This document shows, piece by piece, positions 8,801-17,827 of a stretch of 64,000 bases of DNA. The notes under the pieces are model-generated. The model saw only the letters and a list, made by a program, of their open reading frames with translations. It had not been told where the DNA came from and searched no databases. The position numbers were made by a program, and so were the translations under genes. The DNA comes from JABDMD01 sp965203475 (GTDB lineage Bacteria; Pseudomonadota; Gammaproteobacteria; UBA4575), in assembly GCA_965203475.1 (NCBI GenBank), contig OZ241890.1:2345839-2409838 (forward strand), in the 5' to 3' direction. Numbering within the stretch: position 1 is the first letter of the stretch; every line of letters begins with the position of its first letter.

Positions 8801-10384
8801 TACTTGAGCAAACAGTTGTTTGAAGTAGTCATACAATAAGCGTGAACGATTTGATAACACAGCAAGTGCGGCATCTGTACCCATCGAGCCAGTAGGCTCT
8901 AAGCCATTTGCAGCCATCGGCGCCATCAATACTCTCAAATCTTCATGCGTATATCCAAACGCTTGTTGGCGCTGTAATAATGACTCTTTGTTGTCTGCCG
9001 TTACCTGTTTTGCAGCTGGTAACGCTTCTAAAGTAACAAGATTTTCTTGCAACCAGTCTGCGTACGGATGTTGTTCTACAAACTCTTTTTTAATTTCTTC
9101 GTCATCAATAATGCGGCCTTGACGTGTGTCTACCATAAAGATTCGACCTGGATGTAAGCGATCTTTAATCTGAATATTCTCAGGGGGTATGTCGAGTACG
9201 CCGACTTCGGAAGCCATCACCACCATGTCATCTTTAGTGACGTAATAACGAGAAGGACGCAAACCATTTCGATCCAGCACGGCACCAATGACTTCGCCAT
9301 CAGTAAAGGCGATGGAAGCCGGTCCGTCCCACGGTTCCATCAAGCAGGCATGGAACTCATAAAAGGCTTTGCGTGCTGTATCCATGGTCTCGTGTCCACT
9401 CCATGCTTCAGGAATCATCATTAAAATCGCATGTTGTAGTGGGCGACCACTCATATGTAAAAATTCCATTACGTTATCAAACGTGGCGGAATCGCTGCCG
9501 CCTTCAATCACGATCGGAAATAGTTTTTGTAAATCATCTCCGAATAAAGAAGAACTACATAATGATTCACGTGCACGCATCCAGTTTGCATTACCACGTA
9601 CAGTATTGATTTCGCCATTGTGAGAAATGTATCGAAACGGATGTGCAAGCTCCCATGCAGGAAAGGTGTTTGTTGAAAAGCGTTGGTGAACTAATGCTAG
9701 CGCGGATTCAAAGTCAGGTTCAGAAATATCTGGAAACATTGGCTCAAATTGCGAGCCAGTAAGCATGCCTTTATACACACATGTTTTGTACGAAAGAGAA
9801 GGGATATAAAAATGTTCCTTTTCTGATAAATTCAAATCGTTCGAAATTTCATGTTCAATGCGTTTACGAATGACATATAACTTCCGCTCAAAAGAAGCTT
9901 CATCCCGTAAACTTTCATTGCGGCCGATAAATATCTGTTTAAAAGTAGGTTCTCCCGCTTTTGCCATAGAACCCAACGAAGAAGAATCATAGGGTACATC
10001 GCGCCAACCCAATAACTGTTGTCCTTCTTCAGAAATAATTCGTGCAAATTGCTCCATGCAGTGTTTTTGTTGGCCAGCATCATTTGGTAAAAACACCATA
10101 CCGGCCCCGTATTGCCCAAACTCGGGTAAATTGATACCAATGTCTTTGCATACGCGCATAAAAAATTTATGTGGCAATTGGGTAAGCATGCCTACACCAT
10201 CACCTGTGTTTTCTTCACAACCACAGGCGCCACGATGAATTAAGTTTTTAAGAATGGTAACGGCGTTTTCAACGATCTTATGTGATTTGCGACCTTTAAT
10301 ATCAACTACAAACCCAACACCACAGGCATCGTGTTCATAGGCAGGGTCGTAAAGACCTTGAGCAGGTTCATTTGCTATTCTCAT
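5822..10384 (-). CDS. gltB: Glutamate synthase (NADPH) large subunit
   Basis: 1520 residues, full length. The N-terminus ends a short propeptide at DAC21-GVGFV; Cys21 is the expected class II glutamine amidotransferase nucleophile once the first 20 residues are removed. Downstream come the central domain, the FMN-binding synthase domain (motif SGYDGGTGASPMSSLKHAGLPWE), a 3Fe-4S motif (CIMMRVCHLNTCPVG) and the beta-helix GXGXG domain (YGATSGEAYIRGIAGERFCVRNSG). GltB works with GltD, encoded next. A likely promoter with a G/C-rich discriminator lies about 170 bases upstream. Confidence 0.96.
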   Translation of the reverse strand: MRIANEPAQGLYDPAYEHDACGVGFVVDIKGRKSHKIVENAVTILKNLIHRGACGCEENTGDGVGMLTQLPHKFFMRVCKDIGINLPEFGQYGAGMVFLPNDAGQQKHCMEQFARIISEEGQQLLGWRDVPYDSSSLGSMAKAGEPTFKQIFIGRNESLRDEASFERKLYVIRKRIEHEISNDLNLSEKEHFYIPSLSYKTCVYKGMLTGSQFEPMFPDISEPDFESALALVHQRFSTNTFPAWELAHPFRYISHNGEINTVRGNANWMRARESLCSSSLFGDDLQKLFPIVIEGGSDSATFDNVMEFLHMSGRPLQHAILMMIPEAWSGHETMDTARKAFYEFHACLMEPWDGPASIAFTDGEVIGAVLDRNGLRPSRYYVTKDDMVVMASEVGVLDIPPENIQIKDRLHPGRIFMVDTRQGRIIDDEEIKKEFVEQHPYADWLQENLVTLEALPAAKQVTADNKESLLQRQQAFGYTHEDLRVLMAPMAANGLEPTGSMGTDAALAVLSNRSRLLYDYFKQLFAQVTNPPLDGIREELVTQVATTVGPEQNLLEPTALSCRQVKIPSPVLTNEYLARIRELDQPGLKSKTIEILYPVANGGKGLDQALKDVCKQVDQAIADGTTNIILSDRGLTRELAAIPALLATAGVHHHLIRNGKRTQVGLILESGEPREVHHFAVLIGYGMGAINPYLAFESLGDMIGKGHLPEMQHEKAVQNFIKAVNKGLIKTMSKMGISTVQSYRGAQVFEAIGLNKEFVDQYFTWTASRIGGIGLEEVAKEMSIRHHNAFPDRPAKRPDLDWGGEYQWRRDGEYHLFNPETVFKLQHSTSSGQFSIFKEYTDNVNNQNENLATLRGLFNFKYAKDPIPLENVEPIENIMKRFSTGAMSYGSISKQAHETLAIAMNRIGGKSNTGEGGEDPDRYTPDANGDLRRSSIKQVASGRFGVTSEYLVNSDDIQIKMAQGAKPGEGGQLPGTKVYPWIAKVRGSTPGVGLISPPPHHDIYSIEDLAQLIHDLKNSNPDARIHVKLVAEVGVGTVAAGVAKAHSDVVLISGYDGGTGASPMSSLKHAGLPWELGLAETQQVLMMNGLRDRIVVQTDGQLKTGRDVVVAALLGAEEFGFSTAPLIVMGCIMMRVCHLNTCPVGVATQNPELTKKFTGQPEFVENFFKFVAQEVREYMAQLGFKTLDEMIGQVNRLDVNQAIDHWKARGLDFSSILMEPENPMQTAYHCTTEQDHGLDKSLDMTKILPMCKKAIESATPVNFSLEIKNTNRTVGTILGHHITKKYGAKGLPEDTVTIHFHGSAGMSFGAFVPKGVTLTLEGDSNDYLGKGLSGGKIIVYPPGASTFVAEENIIVGNVLLYGATSGEAYIRGIAGERFCVRNSGVHTVVEGVGDHGCEYMTGGRVVVIGPTGRNFAAGMSGGEAYVLANKSEFEILCNLDMVDLEELNDDDVEIVRGLLSKHCEYTQSTVGCNILENWNEYQSKFIKVMPKDYKRVLTAMKRAKAEGTSVDEAVMEAAHG

Positions 10385-10554
10385 CGTGCTACAGCAGTTA
10401 TTTTTTATGCTTTATAAATAAGATCTAATATAGTAGTAGTTTTAAGGGAAAATCGATCTACTACAAAAGTGTGATTCCATACTAAAAAGTTAAGATTTAA
10501 AGCTATATTTATCAGGGATTTACCTGGAATTAATACCCTTGCAAAGGGCCGCGC

Positions 10555-10560
10555 ATTATA
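10555..10560 (-). promoter_or_regulatory. Candidate -10 element of the gltB promoter with GC-rich discriminator
   Basis: On the minus strand the bases read TATAAT followed by GCGCGGCCC, a perfect -10 hexamer with a G/C-rich discriminator of the kind associated with stringent control. The -35 region at 17-base spacing is poor. Transcription from here would leave a leader of about 160 bases before gltB; no intrinsic terminator or riboswitch was recognised in it. Confidence 0.4.
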
Positions 10561-10632
10561 GAGGAGTGGCTGCCAATCCTCTAATGACCTTATTAATTTT
10601 ATGGTTATGTGTACTTTTGCTCTATTCGTTCA

Positions 10633-11079
10633 CTAGAAAATATGCGGAATGAACTTTTGAGTATGCTGCTGATACTCCGCATAGGAGGGGAAATGAGTGA
10701 GCAATAATTTTTCTTCTACACGCGCTTTGAGAAATACGGAAACCATAACCAAAATTACACCCACAATATTAATCTCATGACCGTTATACATGGCGATACC
10801 AACCATCATAATGATTAAAGAGGTATACATGGGGTGGCGCACAAATCGGTACGGTCCGTTGGTAATGAGCACGGCATCGGGTTTGGGCTCCGGATAGATA
10901 CTAAAGTTTCCTATTTTGTTGAATAGTAAAGTTGTAATTCCTAAGGCAATTCCAATTGCACAAAGTGCTAACCAATCGATTGATCCAAGATTGTTAAGCC
11001 CAACTGGATAACAACTCAATACGACGCCGGTTAATTGAATGATTACTAGTAAGTGGCTGGCGATGGGTCGATTTTTCAT
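10633..11079 (-). CDS. Isoprenylcysteine methyltransferase-like (ICMT/PEMT family) membrane protein
   Basis: 148 residues with about four membrane segments. The family signature NGPYRFVRHPMYTSL is at residues about 92-106, and the C-terminal ARVEEKLLLTHFPSYAEYQQHT matches the EE...F...Y..Y pattern that binds S-adenosylmethionine in this superfamily. Bacterial members are mostly uncharacterised methyltransferases of small or lipid substrates, so the substrate is unknown. The gene is transcribed away from gltB and lies 62 bases from the divergent secreted protein at 11142. Confidence 0.75.
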   Translation of the reverse strand: MKNRPIASHLLVIIQLTGVVLSCYPVGLNNLGSIDWLALCAIGIALGITTLLFNKIGNFSIYPEPKPDAVLITNGPYRFVRHPMYTSLIIMMVGIAMYNGHEINIVGVILVMVSVFLKARVEEKLLLTHFPSYAEYQQHTQKFIPHIF

Positions 11080-11141
11080 ACTTCTATTTTTTCAGAATCG
11101 GTTTACAATGAGTATCACAATTCCAGTGTAGGAGTAAAAAT

Positions 11142-11399
11142 ATGAATACTAAATTAACTATTATTATCGTATTTATGCTAGGAATGTTTTTCATTGGCAG
11201 TGCTCAAGCTGTTCGTTCAGGTGTTCTTCACGAAAATGACCCAACAAAGACGAATTTAGAAGTAGCATGTAAAGACAAGGACAGAGAACAAAAAGAAGGC
11301 AAGAAAGAAGAAAAGCATAAACAAAAGCATGGTAAGTCTGATTATCAGAAGCAACAGGAAGAAGAGCTAGAAAAAGCGATAGCGACGGACGTGTATTAA
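11142..11399 (+). CDS. Small secreted Lys/Glu-rich protein
   Basis: 85 residues. A signal peptide is clear (residues 1-23, ending IGSAQA), followed by an extremely charged mature region of about 60 residues (DKDREQKEGKKEEKHKQKHG) that is probably disordered or helical. A good ribosome-binding site (GTAGGAGTAAAAAT) precedes the ATG. It has one cysteine (VACKD). The stop overlaps the ttcA stop region in convergent orientation by 4 bases. Function is unknown; it has no recognisable domain. Confidence 0.55.
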   Translation: MNTKLTIIIVFMLGMFFIGSAQAVRSGVLHENDPTKTNLEVACKDKDREQKEGKKEEKHKQKHGKSDYQKQQEEELEKAIATDVY

Positions 11400-12229
11400 T
11401 TTAGCGTTTTATCAATAGCTAAATGATTTTTCTCTAACTTTAGTAACAATTCGTGATTTTGCATTGCGTCAAAATCAAATAATTTATTGTCTAGCATATG
11501 ACTGGGTGTGATGTTTTGCATCGCCCGGAATATATTTTTTACGCGTCCTGGAGAATTTGTATCCCATTCATTTAACATTTGTTTGATGCGTTTGCGTTCC
11601 AAGTTGGGCTGAGAGCCACAAAGATTACAAGGAATAATAGGAAATTTACTCTTGTTTGCGTATTTCTCAATATCTTTTTCGCGACTGTAAATTAAAGGTC
11701 GAATCACAATATTACGTTGATCATTACTAATTAATTTAGGCGGCATGGTTTTCATACGTGAGCCATGAAACATATTCATAAATAGTGTTTCAACAGCATC
11801 ATCCATATGATGGCCCAGTGCAATTTTATTAATCGCTAATTTACTTGCTGTGTTATACAAAATTCCTCGACGTAGACGGGAACACAACGAGCAACTAGTT
11901 TTTCCAGCAGGGATTTTTTCTTGCACAATACTATAAGTGTCTTGTTCAATAATATGAAACTCAATTCCTAGGGTTTTTAAAAAGTCTGGTAACACATGCT
12001 CTGGGAAACCGGGTTGTTTTTGGTCTAAGTTCACGGCGACTAATTCAAAGCTAACCGGCGCAATGGGCCGTAATTGCATTAGCATGTCTAGCATTGTGTA
12101 GGAATCTTTGCCGCCAGATAAGCACACCATAATTCGATCACCATCATCAATCATGTGGTAATCTGTTATCGCTTTGCCGGTTTGACGACGTAGTTTTTTT
12201 TGTAGCTTGATAAATTTTTGTGATGCCAT
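11396..12229 (-). CDS. ttcA: tRNA 2-thiocytidine biosynthesis protein TtcA
   Basis: 277 residues. TtcA installs 2-thiocytidine at position 32 of several tRNAs using ATP and an iron-sulfur cluster. The PP-loop SGGKDS is at residues 38-43; the cluster-binding cysteines are visible as CSLC (113-116) and a following CNLC (201-204); the GHHMDDAVETL motif of the adenylation domain is near 139. The start lies four bases after the rhomboid gene stop, so the two genes form an operon. Spacing leaves little doubt about the start. Confidence 0.93.
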   Translation of the reverse strand: MASQKFIKLQKKLRRQTGKAITDYHMIDDGDRIMVCLSGGKDSYTMLDMLMQLRPIAPVSFELVAVNLDQKQPGFPEHVLPDFLKTLGIEFHIIEQDTYSIVQEKIPAGKTSCSLCSRLRRGILYNTASKLAINKIALGHHMDDAVETLFMNMFHGSRMKTMPPKLISNDQRNIVIRPLIYSREKDIEKYANKSKFPIIPCNLCGSQPNLERKRIKQMLNEWDTNSPGRVKNIFRAMQNITPSHMLDNKLFDFDAMQNHELLLKLEKNHLAIDKTLN

Positions 12230-12233
12230 TGTT

Positions 12234-12914
12234 TTAAAACTTGTTGTCTTCGTCTTTCTCGTACTCTAAGCCCCAGTCATTTGATTCATCATCTTCATTT
12301 TCCCAGTCATAATGTTTTTCAGCTAAAGGTTCATCACGATTTCTAAATAAAATAGCACAAGCACACCCTACACCTGCGCCCCATAAATGAGTTTCAAATG
12401 ATACACCGGGTAGGTGAGGAAAAAGTCCCCAAATCATTGTGCCATATAAGAAGAACACGATAAGAGAAAGAATTATTGCTAAGCGATCACGTCGCAGAAT
12501 TCCAATTAGAAAAACAAATGCCATTAGTCCATAGGTGAGACCACTCGCACCAAAGTGATAAACAGGTCTCGCGGTAAACCAAACACCTAATCCTGAAACA
12601 ATCCAAATGATAGGCAACACGAAGGGCCAGGATTTTGGATACCCAAAGAGTAATGCAGTACCCAGTATAATTATTGCTGGAGTGTTAGAAATTAAGTGAC
12701 TGAATGAACCATGAATCAAAGGTGCAGTTATAATCCCAATTAATCCTTTTGCTTCACCAGGAAAAACACCAAGCTTCCAATACTCTAAACCGAAGTAGTT
12801 GGATAAAATTTTGATAACCCATAGCAATAATGTGAAAGACAATACTAGTAAGAACGCTTTTTGCAAACGTCCCTCATTATTTTGAGTCGGTTGAATGGAG
12901 CGGATACTAAGCAT
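12234..12914 (-). CDS. Rhomboid family intramembrane serine protease
   Basis: 226 residues with about six membrane helices. The catalytic serine motif GASGLTYG puts the nucleophile at Ser124, and the partner histidine is His176 in ETHLWGAGVG. The first-turn HLISN motif (residues 73-77) supplies the oxyanion His and Asn region. The C-terminal 35 residues are acidic and cytosolic (ENEDDESNDW). Rhomboids cleave membrane proteins within the bilayer; the substrate is unknown. It sits directly upstream of ttcA in a two-gene operon. Confidence 0.9.
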   Translation of the reverse strand: MLSIRSIQPTQNNEGRLQKAFLLVLSFTLLLWVIKILSNYFGLEYWKLGVFPGEAKGLIGIITAPLIHGSFSHLISNTPAIIILGTALLFGYPKSWPFVLPIIWIVSGLGVWFTARPVYHFGASGLTYGLMAFVFLIGILRRDRLAIILSLIVFFLYGTMIWGLFPHLPGVSFETHLWGAGVGCACAILFRNRDEPLAEKHYDWENEDDESNDWGLEYEKDEDNKF

Positions 12915-12975
12915 AAATAGTGATGCCTAGTATAGAGTCTAATACTATAAACAGTTACATTTATTCTAATTTAAA

Positions 12976-13008
12976 GCAAAAAAAGCCTCGAAATATCGAG
13001 GCTTTTTT
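12976..13008 (-). terminator. Intrinsic terminator, likely bidirectional
   Basis: The stem AAAAGCCTCG / CGAGGCTTTT encloses the loop AAATAT and is flanked by A-run and T-run on both sides. It lies between the secreted protein gene at 13028 and the rhomboid gene and would end transcription of the former on the minus strand. Confidence 0.85.
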
Positions 13009-13027
13009 AAAGGAAAATGTTCTGCTG

Positions 13028-13339
13028 TTAGAACATTTCAGTATGTACATTTTCAGCTGTAGTAGCAGGTTGAACTTTTTCACATGACCAACCCCACTCT
13101 TCCTGCTTCGCTACAAATTCAGCGGCTTTATTTTCACAATAGCCAGCTTCTGCTTGAGCATTCCATAAAGATTGTACGCCCTGACCTTTATCATACTGCA
13201 CTTCACAGGGTACAGGCTCTTGGTCATTTTCATATACAACGCTAATCAGCCTTCGTTCATCCTCGTAGTGACAAACGTATTCCTCAGCAGCAAAAGCGGA
13301 AACTGAAAATGCGAATAAAATAATAGAAAGGTATTTCAT
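13028..13339 (-). CDS. Small secreted four-cysteine protein
   Basis: 103 residues. The signal peptide is clear (MKYLSIILFAFSVSAFA, cleavage after residue 17). The mature protein holds four cysteines (YVCHYED, VPCEVQY, GYCENKA, WSCEKVQ) that could form two disulfides. The final segment is disordered (TTAENVHTEMF). A ribosome-binding site TTGAGGTT precedes the ATG, and a strong terminator lies 20 bases after the stop, so it is monocistronic. I do not recognise the family. Confidence 0.65.
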   Translation of the reverse strand: MKYLSIILFAFSVSAFAAEEYVCHYEDERRLISVVYENDQEPVPCEVQYDKGQGVQSLWNAQAEAGYCENKAAEFVAKQEEWGWSCEKVQPATTAENVHTEMF

Positions 13340-13524
13340 AACAATAACCTCAATAAATTGTATTGAGATTATTGTTATGCGAAGTGTATGACTGTTCCAG
13401 TCGTGGAGAGACCGTTCATACGCAGGAATTAGACCATTTGGGTAGGTCTGGCTATAAACCTCTAAGAGAACGTAAAGAACCAGTAACGTTGCACAACTGT
13501 CTTGCTAATTACATACAAAATTAC

Positions 13525-15063
13525 TTAACTATAATATTCTTTATGTAATTCTCTGGCTTGTGAGATCCAACGGTCGCGTTTTATTCGTCCACGAAAATTC
13601 CCTAGCTGCGCATCAATACATTCAAAATCCTCACACTTAAATTCAGCAATTTGTTCGTAATGATAAATTCCAAGGCGGTGTAAAACTTTTTCAAGTTTTG
13701 GTCCAACTCCGTAAATGAGTTTCAAATCGTCTGGTTTGCGAGAATTCTCATTCATTTCATCACGTATAATTCCATATTTATCATTGGTTTTATGAGTAGT
13801 TCGTTCATTAATACCATTTGATTGAACAGATGTAACCTTTGATAATTCTTTTAGCTGATGGGTAAGCTCTTCAATTTTTTCATCACGAATAATGATTTCG
13901 TTATTCAGAGCAGAGAGTGATTTATCAGTCTGTATAAATTCATTTTGTAAGGTTGATATGGTGTTTTCTCTGTCTTCTAGGGAAATTTCCATCATTGTAA
14001 TTTTCTTGTTTAAATTAGCGACATCTTCATCTAAGGATAAGATTTTACGATCGCGCAGGCGAATATTATCCTCCAGCGCTGGAATACATTGCTTGGCTTC
14101 TTCCAAGGCATTTTGAAGGTTACCCACTTGCGCATATGCATCTTTTAATTCTGTTTGAGTACTTTTCGTTTGCTCATTTTCTTGATTTAATTTTTGCTTG
14201 AGCTGATCTATTTTTTGTTCTTGTTGAATCAATTCTCTTTTTAACTGTTCTATAATTTTTGCGGAAGAATTAATTTCATTTTGAAAATTAAAATTACTTT
14301 TTAAATTTGCTTCATAGTCATTTTTTAAACTTGTATTCGACAAAATCTGACTTTCAAATTCTTTGCTTTTAGCTTTGAATTGTGTTCGCATGTTATCAAG
14401 TTCATCGCTGAGCAAATCTTTTTGTTTGAGAACTTTACTGTAGTTCTTTTTTAACTCATCAATTGTAGATAGTTTTGCACGCAACGAAGAAAGCTCATGT
14501 TCTCGAGCATCTAATTCGTATGTAATGGTTCTGTTTTGTTCTGTGGTGATCCCCAGTTGTGCCCTTAAATCTTTTATTGCGGTTGTTTTTTCTTTTAATT
14601 GGGAAATTTCTTCTTCTTTTAACTGAATATCGTTTACTAATAAGTTAATTTTCTCAGTGGCCTTCCCTAATAGTGTTTTTAATTCAGATACTTCATTTTC
14701 TGAGCTACTCAACTCAATAATTTGCTCATTTAATTCGTGACAATGATTAACAGCGATGTCGAGTTTTTGTTGAATATGTTTGCTATTTTCTTTAGCCGAA
14801 TCGTAATTTTCTCGTATGGAATTGAGCGCTTTCTCCAGGGTTCTTAACTGAGTGTTTTTAGCGTTTAATTTATCTTCAAGATTTTCTGCTTGCGTTCGAC
14901 TGGATTGGTAGTCTTGGTCTAAATTACTTAAACGTCTTAACCACAGATTTTCCATTGAGGAAATTTCTTGTTTTAAACGTCCCCAAAAGTACCAACCTAC
15001 TAAAAGACCAAGCGAAAAAGTTATTGTTGAAAAAAGTACAAGCTGAAGTACATGGGCAGACAT
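13525..15063 (-). CDS. Membrane-anchored long coiled-coil protein with C-terminal helix-hairpin-helix domain
   Basis: 512 residues. An N-terminal membrane helix (about 6-28, VLFSTITFSLGLLVGWYFWG) is followed by nearly 400 residues of Gln/Lys/Glu/Leu-rich coiled coil. The last 65 residues form a compact domain with the motif DDLKLIYGVGPKLEKVLHRLGI, a helix-hairpin-helix of the kind found C-terminal in many bacterial membrane-anchored proteins, followed by a hydrophobic-aromatic tail ending ARELHKEYYS. The coiled part shares LLGKATE and IPALE/IPSLE blocks with the 388-residue protein at 22364-23530. Function is unknown; a structural or DNA-contacting role is inference. Confidence 0.75.
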   Translation of the reverse strand: MSAHVLQLVLFSTITFSLGLLVGWYFWGRLKQEISSMENLWLRRLSNLDQDYQSSRTQAENLEDKLNAKNTQLRTLEKALNSIRENYDSAKENSKHIQQKLDIAVNHCHELNEQIIELSSSENEVSELKTLLGKATEKINLLVNDIQLKEEEISQLKEKTTAIKDLRAQLGITTEQNRTITYELDAREHELSSLRAKLSTIDELKKNYSKVLKQKDLLSDELDNMRTQFKAKSKEFESQILSNTSLKNDYEANLKSNFNFQNEINSSAKIIEQLKRELIQQEQKIDQLKQKLNQENEQTKSTQTELKDAYAQVGNLQNALEEAKQCIPALEDNIRLRDRKILSLDEDVANLNKKITMMEISLEDRENTISTLQNEFIQTDKSLSALNNEIIIRDEKIEELTHQLKELSKVTSVQSNGINERTTHKTNDKYGIIRDEMNENSRKPDDLKLIYGVGPKLEKVLHRLGIYHYEQIAEFKCEDFECIDAQLGNFRGRIKRDRWISQARELHKEYYS

Positions 15064-15325
15064 TATTATTAATCTCTTCCTTTGAAATTGAATTTATTGA
15101 TTATTTATTTTTTTGTATAAAAATAAACTCAGAATGAATATTAATATATATCGGATTAACTAGGTACTATGTACTTTGGACTAATTAAACTCGGTTAAAT
15201 TAGAGAGAAATTTTTCTTAAAATTTTGCTTTGTAAATTGAACAAGGACTTACAGAAAATTCTTGTTGCAAACTATCAAAACTATACTGTTCAAAAATTAA
15301 ACAGCTGTACATTTAGAAATTTCAA

Positions 15326-16075
15326 GTGAAAAAAACCATCGTAATACAGTCTGCACCAGACGTAATCACAGCTACTTGGATGAAGCAATGCTTAATTTCT
15401 GTACAGCAATGGAGTGAACATAATGGCTACGAATATAAATTATATGGAGATGAAGTTTTCAGTTTAGTCGAGCCTGAGCTATTCAAAAAACTGCAATATC
15501 AAACTGTGATTGTCAGTGATTTGGCCAGACTGATAGCACTTCAAGATGCACTAAAGAATGAATTCGATATGGTTATTTGGTGTGATGCCGATTTTTTAAT
15601 CTTTGATCCTGAAAATTTTAAAGTACCGCAAGTAAGTTATGCGTTGGGGAGAGAGATATGGATTCAAGAGTCAAATAAACATGCACATACACTAACTGTG
15701 CATAAAAAAGTTCACAATGCATTTATGATGTATCGTACGGGGAATGTGTTTTTAGATTTTTATTTAGATACTGCAAAGCGTTTGGTACTTAATAATGTTG
15801 GATTAATGTCTCCACAGTTTATTGGGCCAAAGCTATTAACTGCACTGCATAACATTATTCAGTGTCCAGTCTTGGAAACAGCTGGCATGTTAAGTCCACT
15901 TGTAATTAAAGACATCGCCAATTCTCAGGGAGAAGCCTTAAATTTATTTAAATCAAACTCAATACAGACTATTGCGGCTGCAAATTTATGTAATTCTTTG
16001 TATCAACGAAATGAAATAACTGATAAAGAAATGAATCGATGCATTGAAAATTTACTAGTGTATAAATTCCAGTAA
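15326..16075 (+). CDS. DXD-type glycosyltransferase-like protein
   Basis: 249 residues starting at GTG. The sequence has the layout of sugar-nucleotide-dependent GT-A transferases with a DXD site: a beta strand and helix TIVIQSAPDVITATWMKQC, the SDLARLIAL helix (64-72), and VIWCDADFLIF with Asp87 and Asp89 as the DXD metal and nucleotide site. These features match the Gly_transf_sug/GT32-34-like group, whose members extend surface glycans. It has no signal peptide, and there are no adjacent glycan genes, so the acceptor is unknown. No strong ribosome-binding site supports the GTG start. Confidence 0.65.
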   Translation: MKKTIVIQSAPDVITATWMKQCLISVQQWSEHNGYEYKLYGDEVFSLVEPELFKKLQYQTVIVSDLARLIALQDALKNEFDMVIWCDADFLIFDPENFKVPQVSYALGREIWIQESNKHAHTLTVHKKVHNAFMMYRTGNVFLDFYLDTAKRLVLNNVGLMSPQFIGPKLLTALHNIIQCPVLETAGMLSPLVIKDIANSQGEALNLFKSNSIQTIAAANLCNSLYQRNEITDKEMNRCIENLLVYKFQ

Positions 16076-16312
16076 ATACAAATTATTACCAGTCAATAGG
16101 TAACGGGAATTGGTCTTTTAAGTGTTTATTTATAATCTAAATAAATCAGTACCATTGGAATAACAGGTAGCAATACTTAAGAGCGCTAGCATAAAAGTGG
16201 ACATGCCATACTCTCCTTATATTTCAGAATTATTACAATACTGTTACTGGGAATTACAGATAAATGACCGAAATTCGAATGAATTTACAGTATTCGATAC
16301 AGTAGTGTGTCG

Positions 16313-17800
16313 CTAATGGATTTTCGCCTCGGCGAATTTCTGTACGCAATTTACTGCAAAAAACCAGTTTTTAAGGAGATTGCTACGTTCATCTGCATCC
16401 ATGGAGGGCGTAAACGTTTTGTCGCACTTCCAATGTTGTGCAATTTCATCCAGTGAACTAAAAACTCCAAGTTTCAGTGCGGCTAAATAGGCGGCACCCA
16501 GAGCAGTGGTTTCGATAATGCTTGGTCGTTCTACAGGAATGTCTATGATGTCGGCTAAAAATTGGCATACCCAGTCATTTGCAACCATTCCGCCGTCTAC
16601 CCGAATTGAGTTTAAAGAAGTGCCATCTTGTTGCATAGCTTGCACTAAATCGTGAGTTTGATAGCAAACGGACTCTAAGGCTGCACGCACAAATTCGGCT
16701 CGACTGGTATCACGTGTCATCCCAAATATTGCTGCACGTGCATTTGGATTCCAATAGGGCGCACCCAACCCAGTGAATGCTGGTACAAGATATACACCGT
16801 TATTAGTTTCTAAACTTTGAACTAGAGTTTCTGTTTGTTTTGCAGACTCAATTATTTTAATGCCGTCTCTTAACCATTGAACGGCAGCACCTGCCATAAA
16901 TATAGAGCCTTCTAGTGCATAAGATGTTTGGCTGTTAATACGATAATTGATCGTGGTTAGCAAACGATTCTCAGAATTAATTATTTGTTCGCCAGTATTT
17001 ATTAAGGCAAAACAACCAGTACCATAGGTACTTTTAATCATGCCTGTAGAAAAGCAGGATTGACCGATACTCGCTGCCTGTTGATCACCTGCTACGCCTA
17101 GTATTGGGATAGTTTTTCCAAATAATGTGGTCTCGCCAAAATCATCCGCACAGTCTTTCACTTCGGGGAGCAAGCTGGCTGGAATATTAAATAAACCCAG
17201 TAAGTCTTGATCCCATTCGTTTTCGTGTATATTGAACAATAAAGTGCGGGATGCATTGGTTGCATCGGTTACGTGACATTGGCCTTCGGTTAAGCGCCAA
17301 ATTAAAAAACAATCAATGGTACCAAATGCGAGTTGTCCATTTTCAGCTTTGGATCTGGCATCGGGTACGTTATTTAAAATCCATTCAATTTTACTGGCTG
17401 AAAAATAGGGGTCTAGCAACAAACCTGTTTTGTCATTCACTGTAGATTCATGCTTAGCTTGTTTTAATTCATGACATTTGTTTGCTGTTCGACGATCTTG
17501 CCAAACAATGGCGTTGTAAATCGGTTTGCCAGTTTTTTTATCCCAAACTACTGTGGTTTCTCGTTGATTGGTAATTCCAATGGCTGAAATTGGGGCATTA
17601 CAGGTTTGTATAACTTCTTTGCAAACATTAAACGTAGTTCGCCAAATTTCTTCAGGGTCATGCTCTACCCAACCATCCTGTGGAAAGTTTTGAGTAAATT
17701 CTTGTTGTGCGCTGGCATGAATGTTTCCATCCATCGAAAACACAATGGCGCGTGAACTTGTGGTGCCTTGATCAATCGCTAGTATTAATTCTTTACTCAC
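16313..17800 (-). CDS. glpK: Glycerol kinase
   Basis: 495 residues, the usual length. GlpK converts glycerol to sn-glycerol 3-phosphate with ATP in the cytosol. Motifs in order: LAIDQGTTSSRAIVF (phosphate 1), TNQRETTVVWDKKTGKPIYNAIVWQDRR with the glycerol-contacting residues, the GVAGDQQAASIGQ segment and the C-terminal VDGGMVANDWVCQFLADI. The gene ends 109 bases after a short unassigned stretch and is preceded, 27 bases upstream, by a DUF481 outer membrane protein gene on the same strand. No glpF or glpD lies within the window. Confidence 0.95.
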   Translation of the reverse strand: MSKELILAIDQGTTSSRAIVFSMDGNIHASAQQEFTQNFPQDGWVEHDPEEIWRTTFNVCKEVIQTCNAPISAIGITNQRETTVVWDKKTGKPIYNAIVWQDRRTANKCHELKQAKHESTVNDKTGLLLDPYFSASKIEWILNNVPDARSKAENGQLAFGTIDCFLIWRLTEGQCHVTDATNASRTLLFNIHENEWDQDLLGLFNIPASLLPEVKDCADDFGETTLFGKTIPILGVAGDQQAASIGQSCFSTGMIKSTYGTGCFALINTGEQIINSENRLLTTINYRINSQTSYALEGSIFMAGAAVQWLRDGIKIIESAKQTETLVQSLETNNGVYLVPAFTGLGAPYWNPNARAAIFGMTRDTSRAEFVRAALESVCYQTHDLVQAMQQDGTSLNSIRVDGGMVANDWVCQFLADIIDIPVERPSIIETTALGAAYLAALKLGVFSSLDEIAQHWKCDKTFTPSMDADERSNLLKNWFFAVNCVQKFAEAKIH

Positions 17801-17827
17801 AAAATAAATCAGTTATTTAATTGTTCT

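Noticed and set aside
16130..16204. 24-residue minus-strand frame with an AAGGAG site
   Set aside because: The spacing to its ATG is long, another ATG nearer the site gives only seven codons, and there is no conserved feature.
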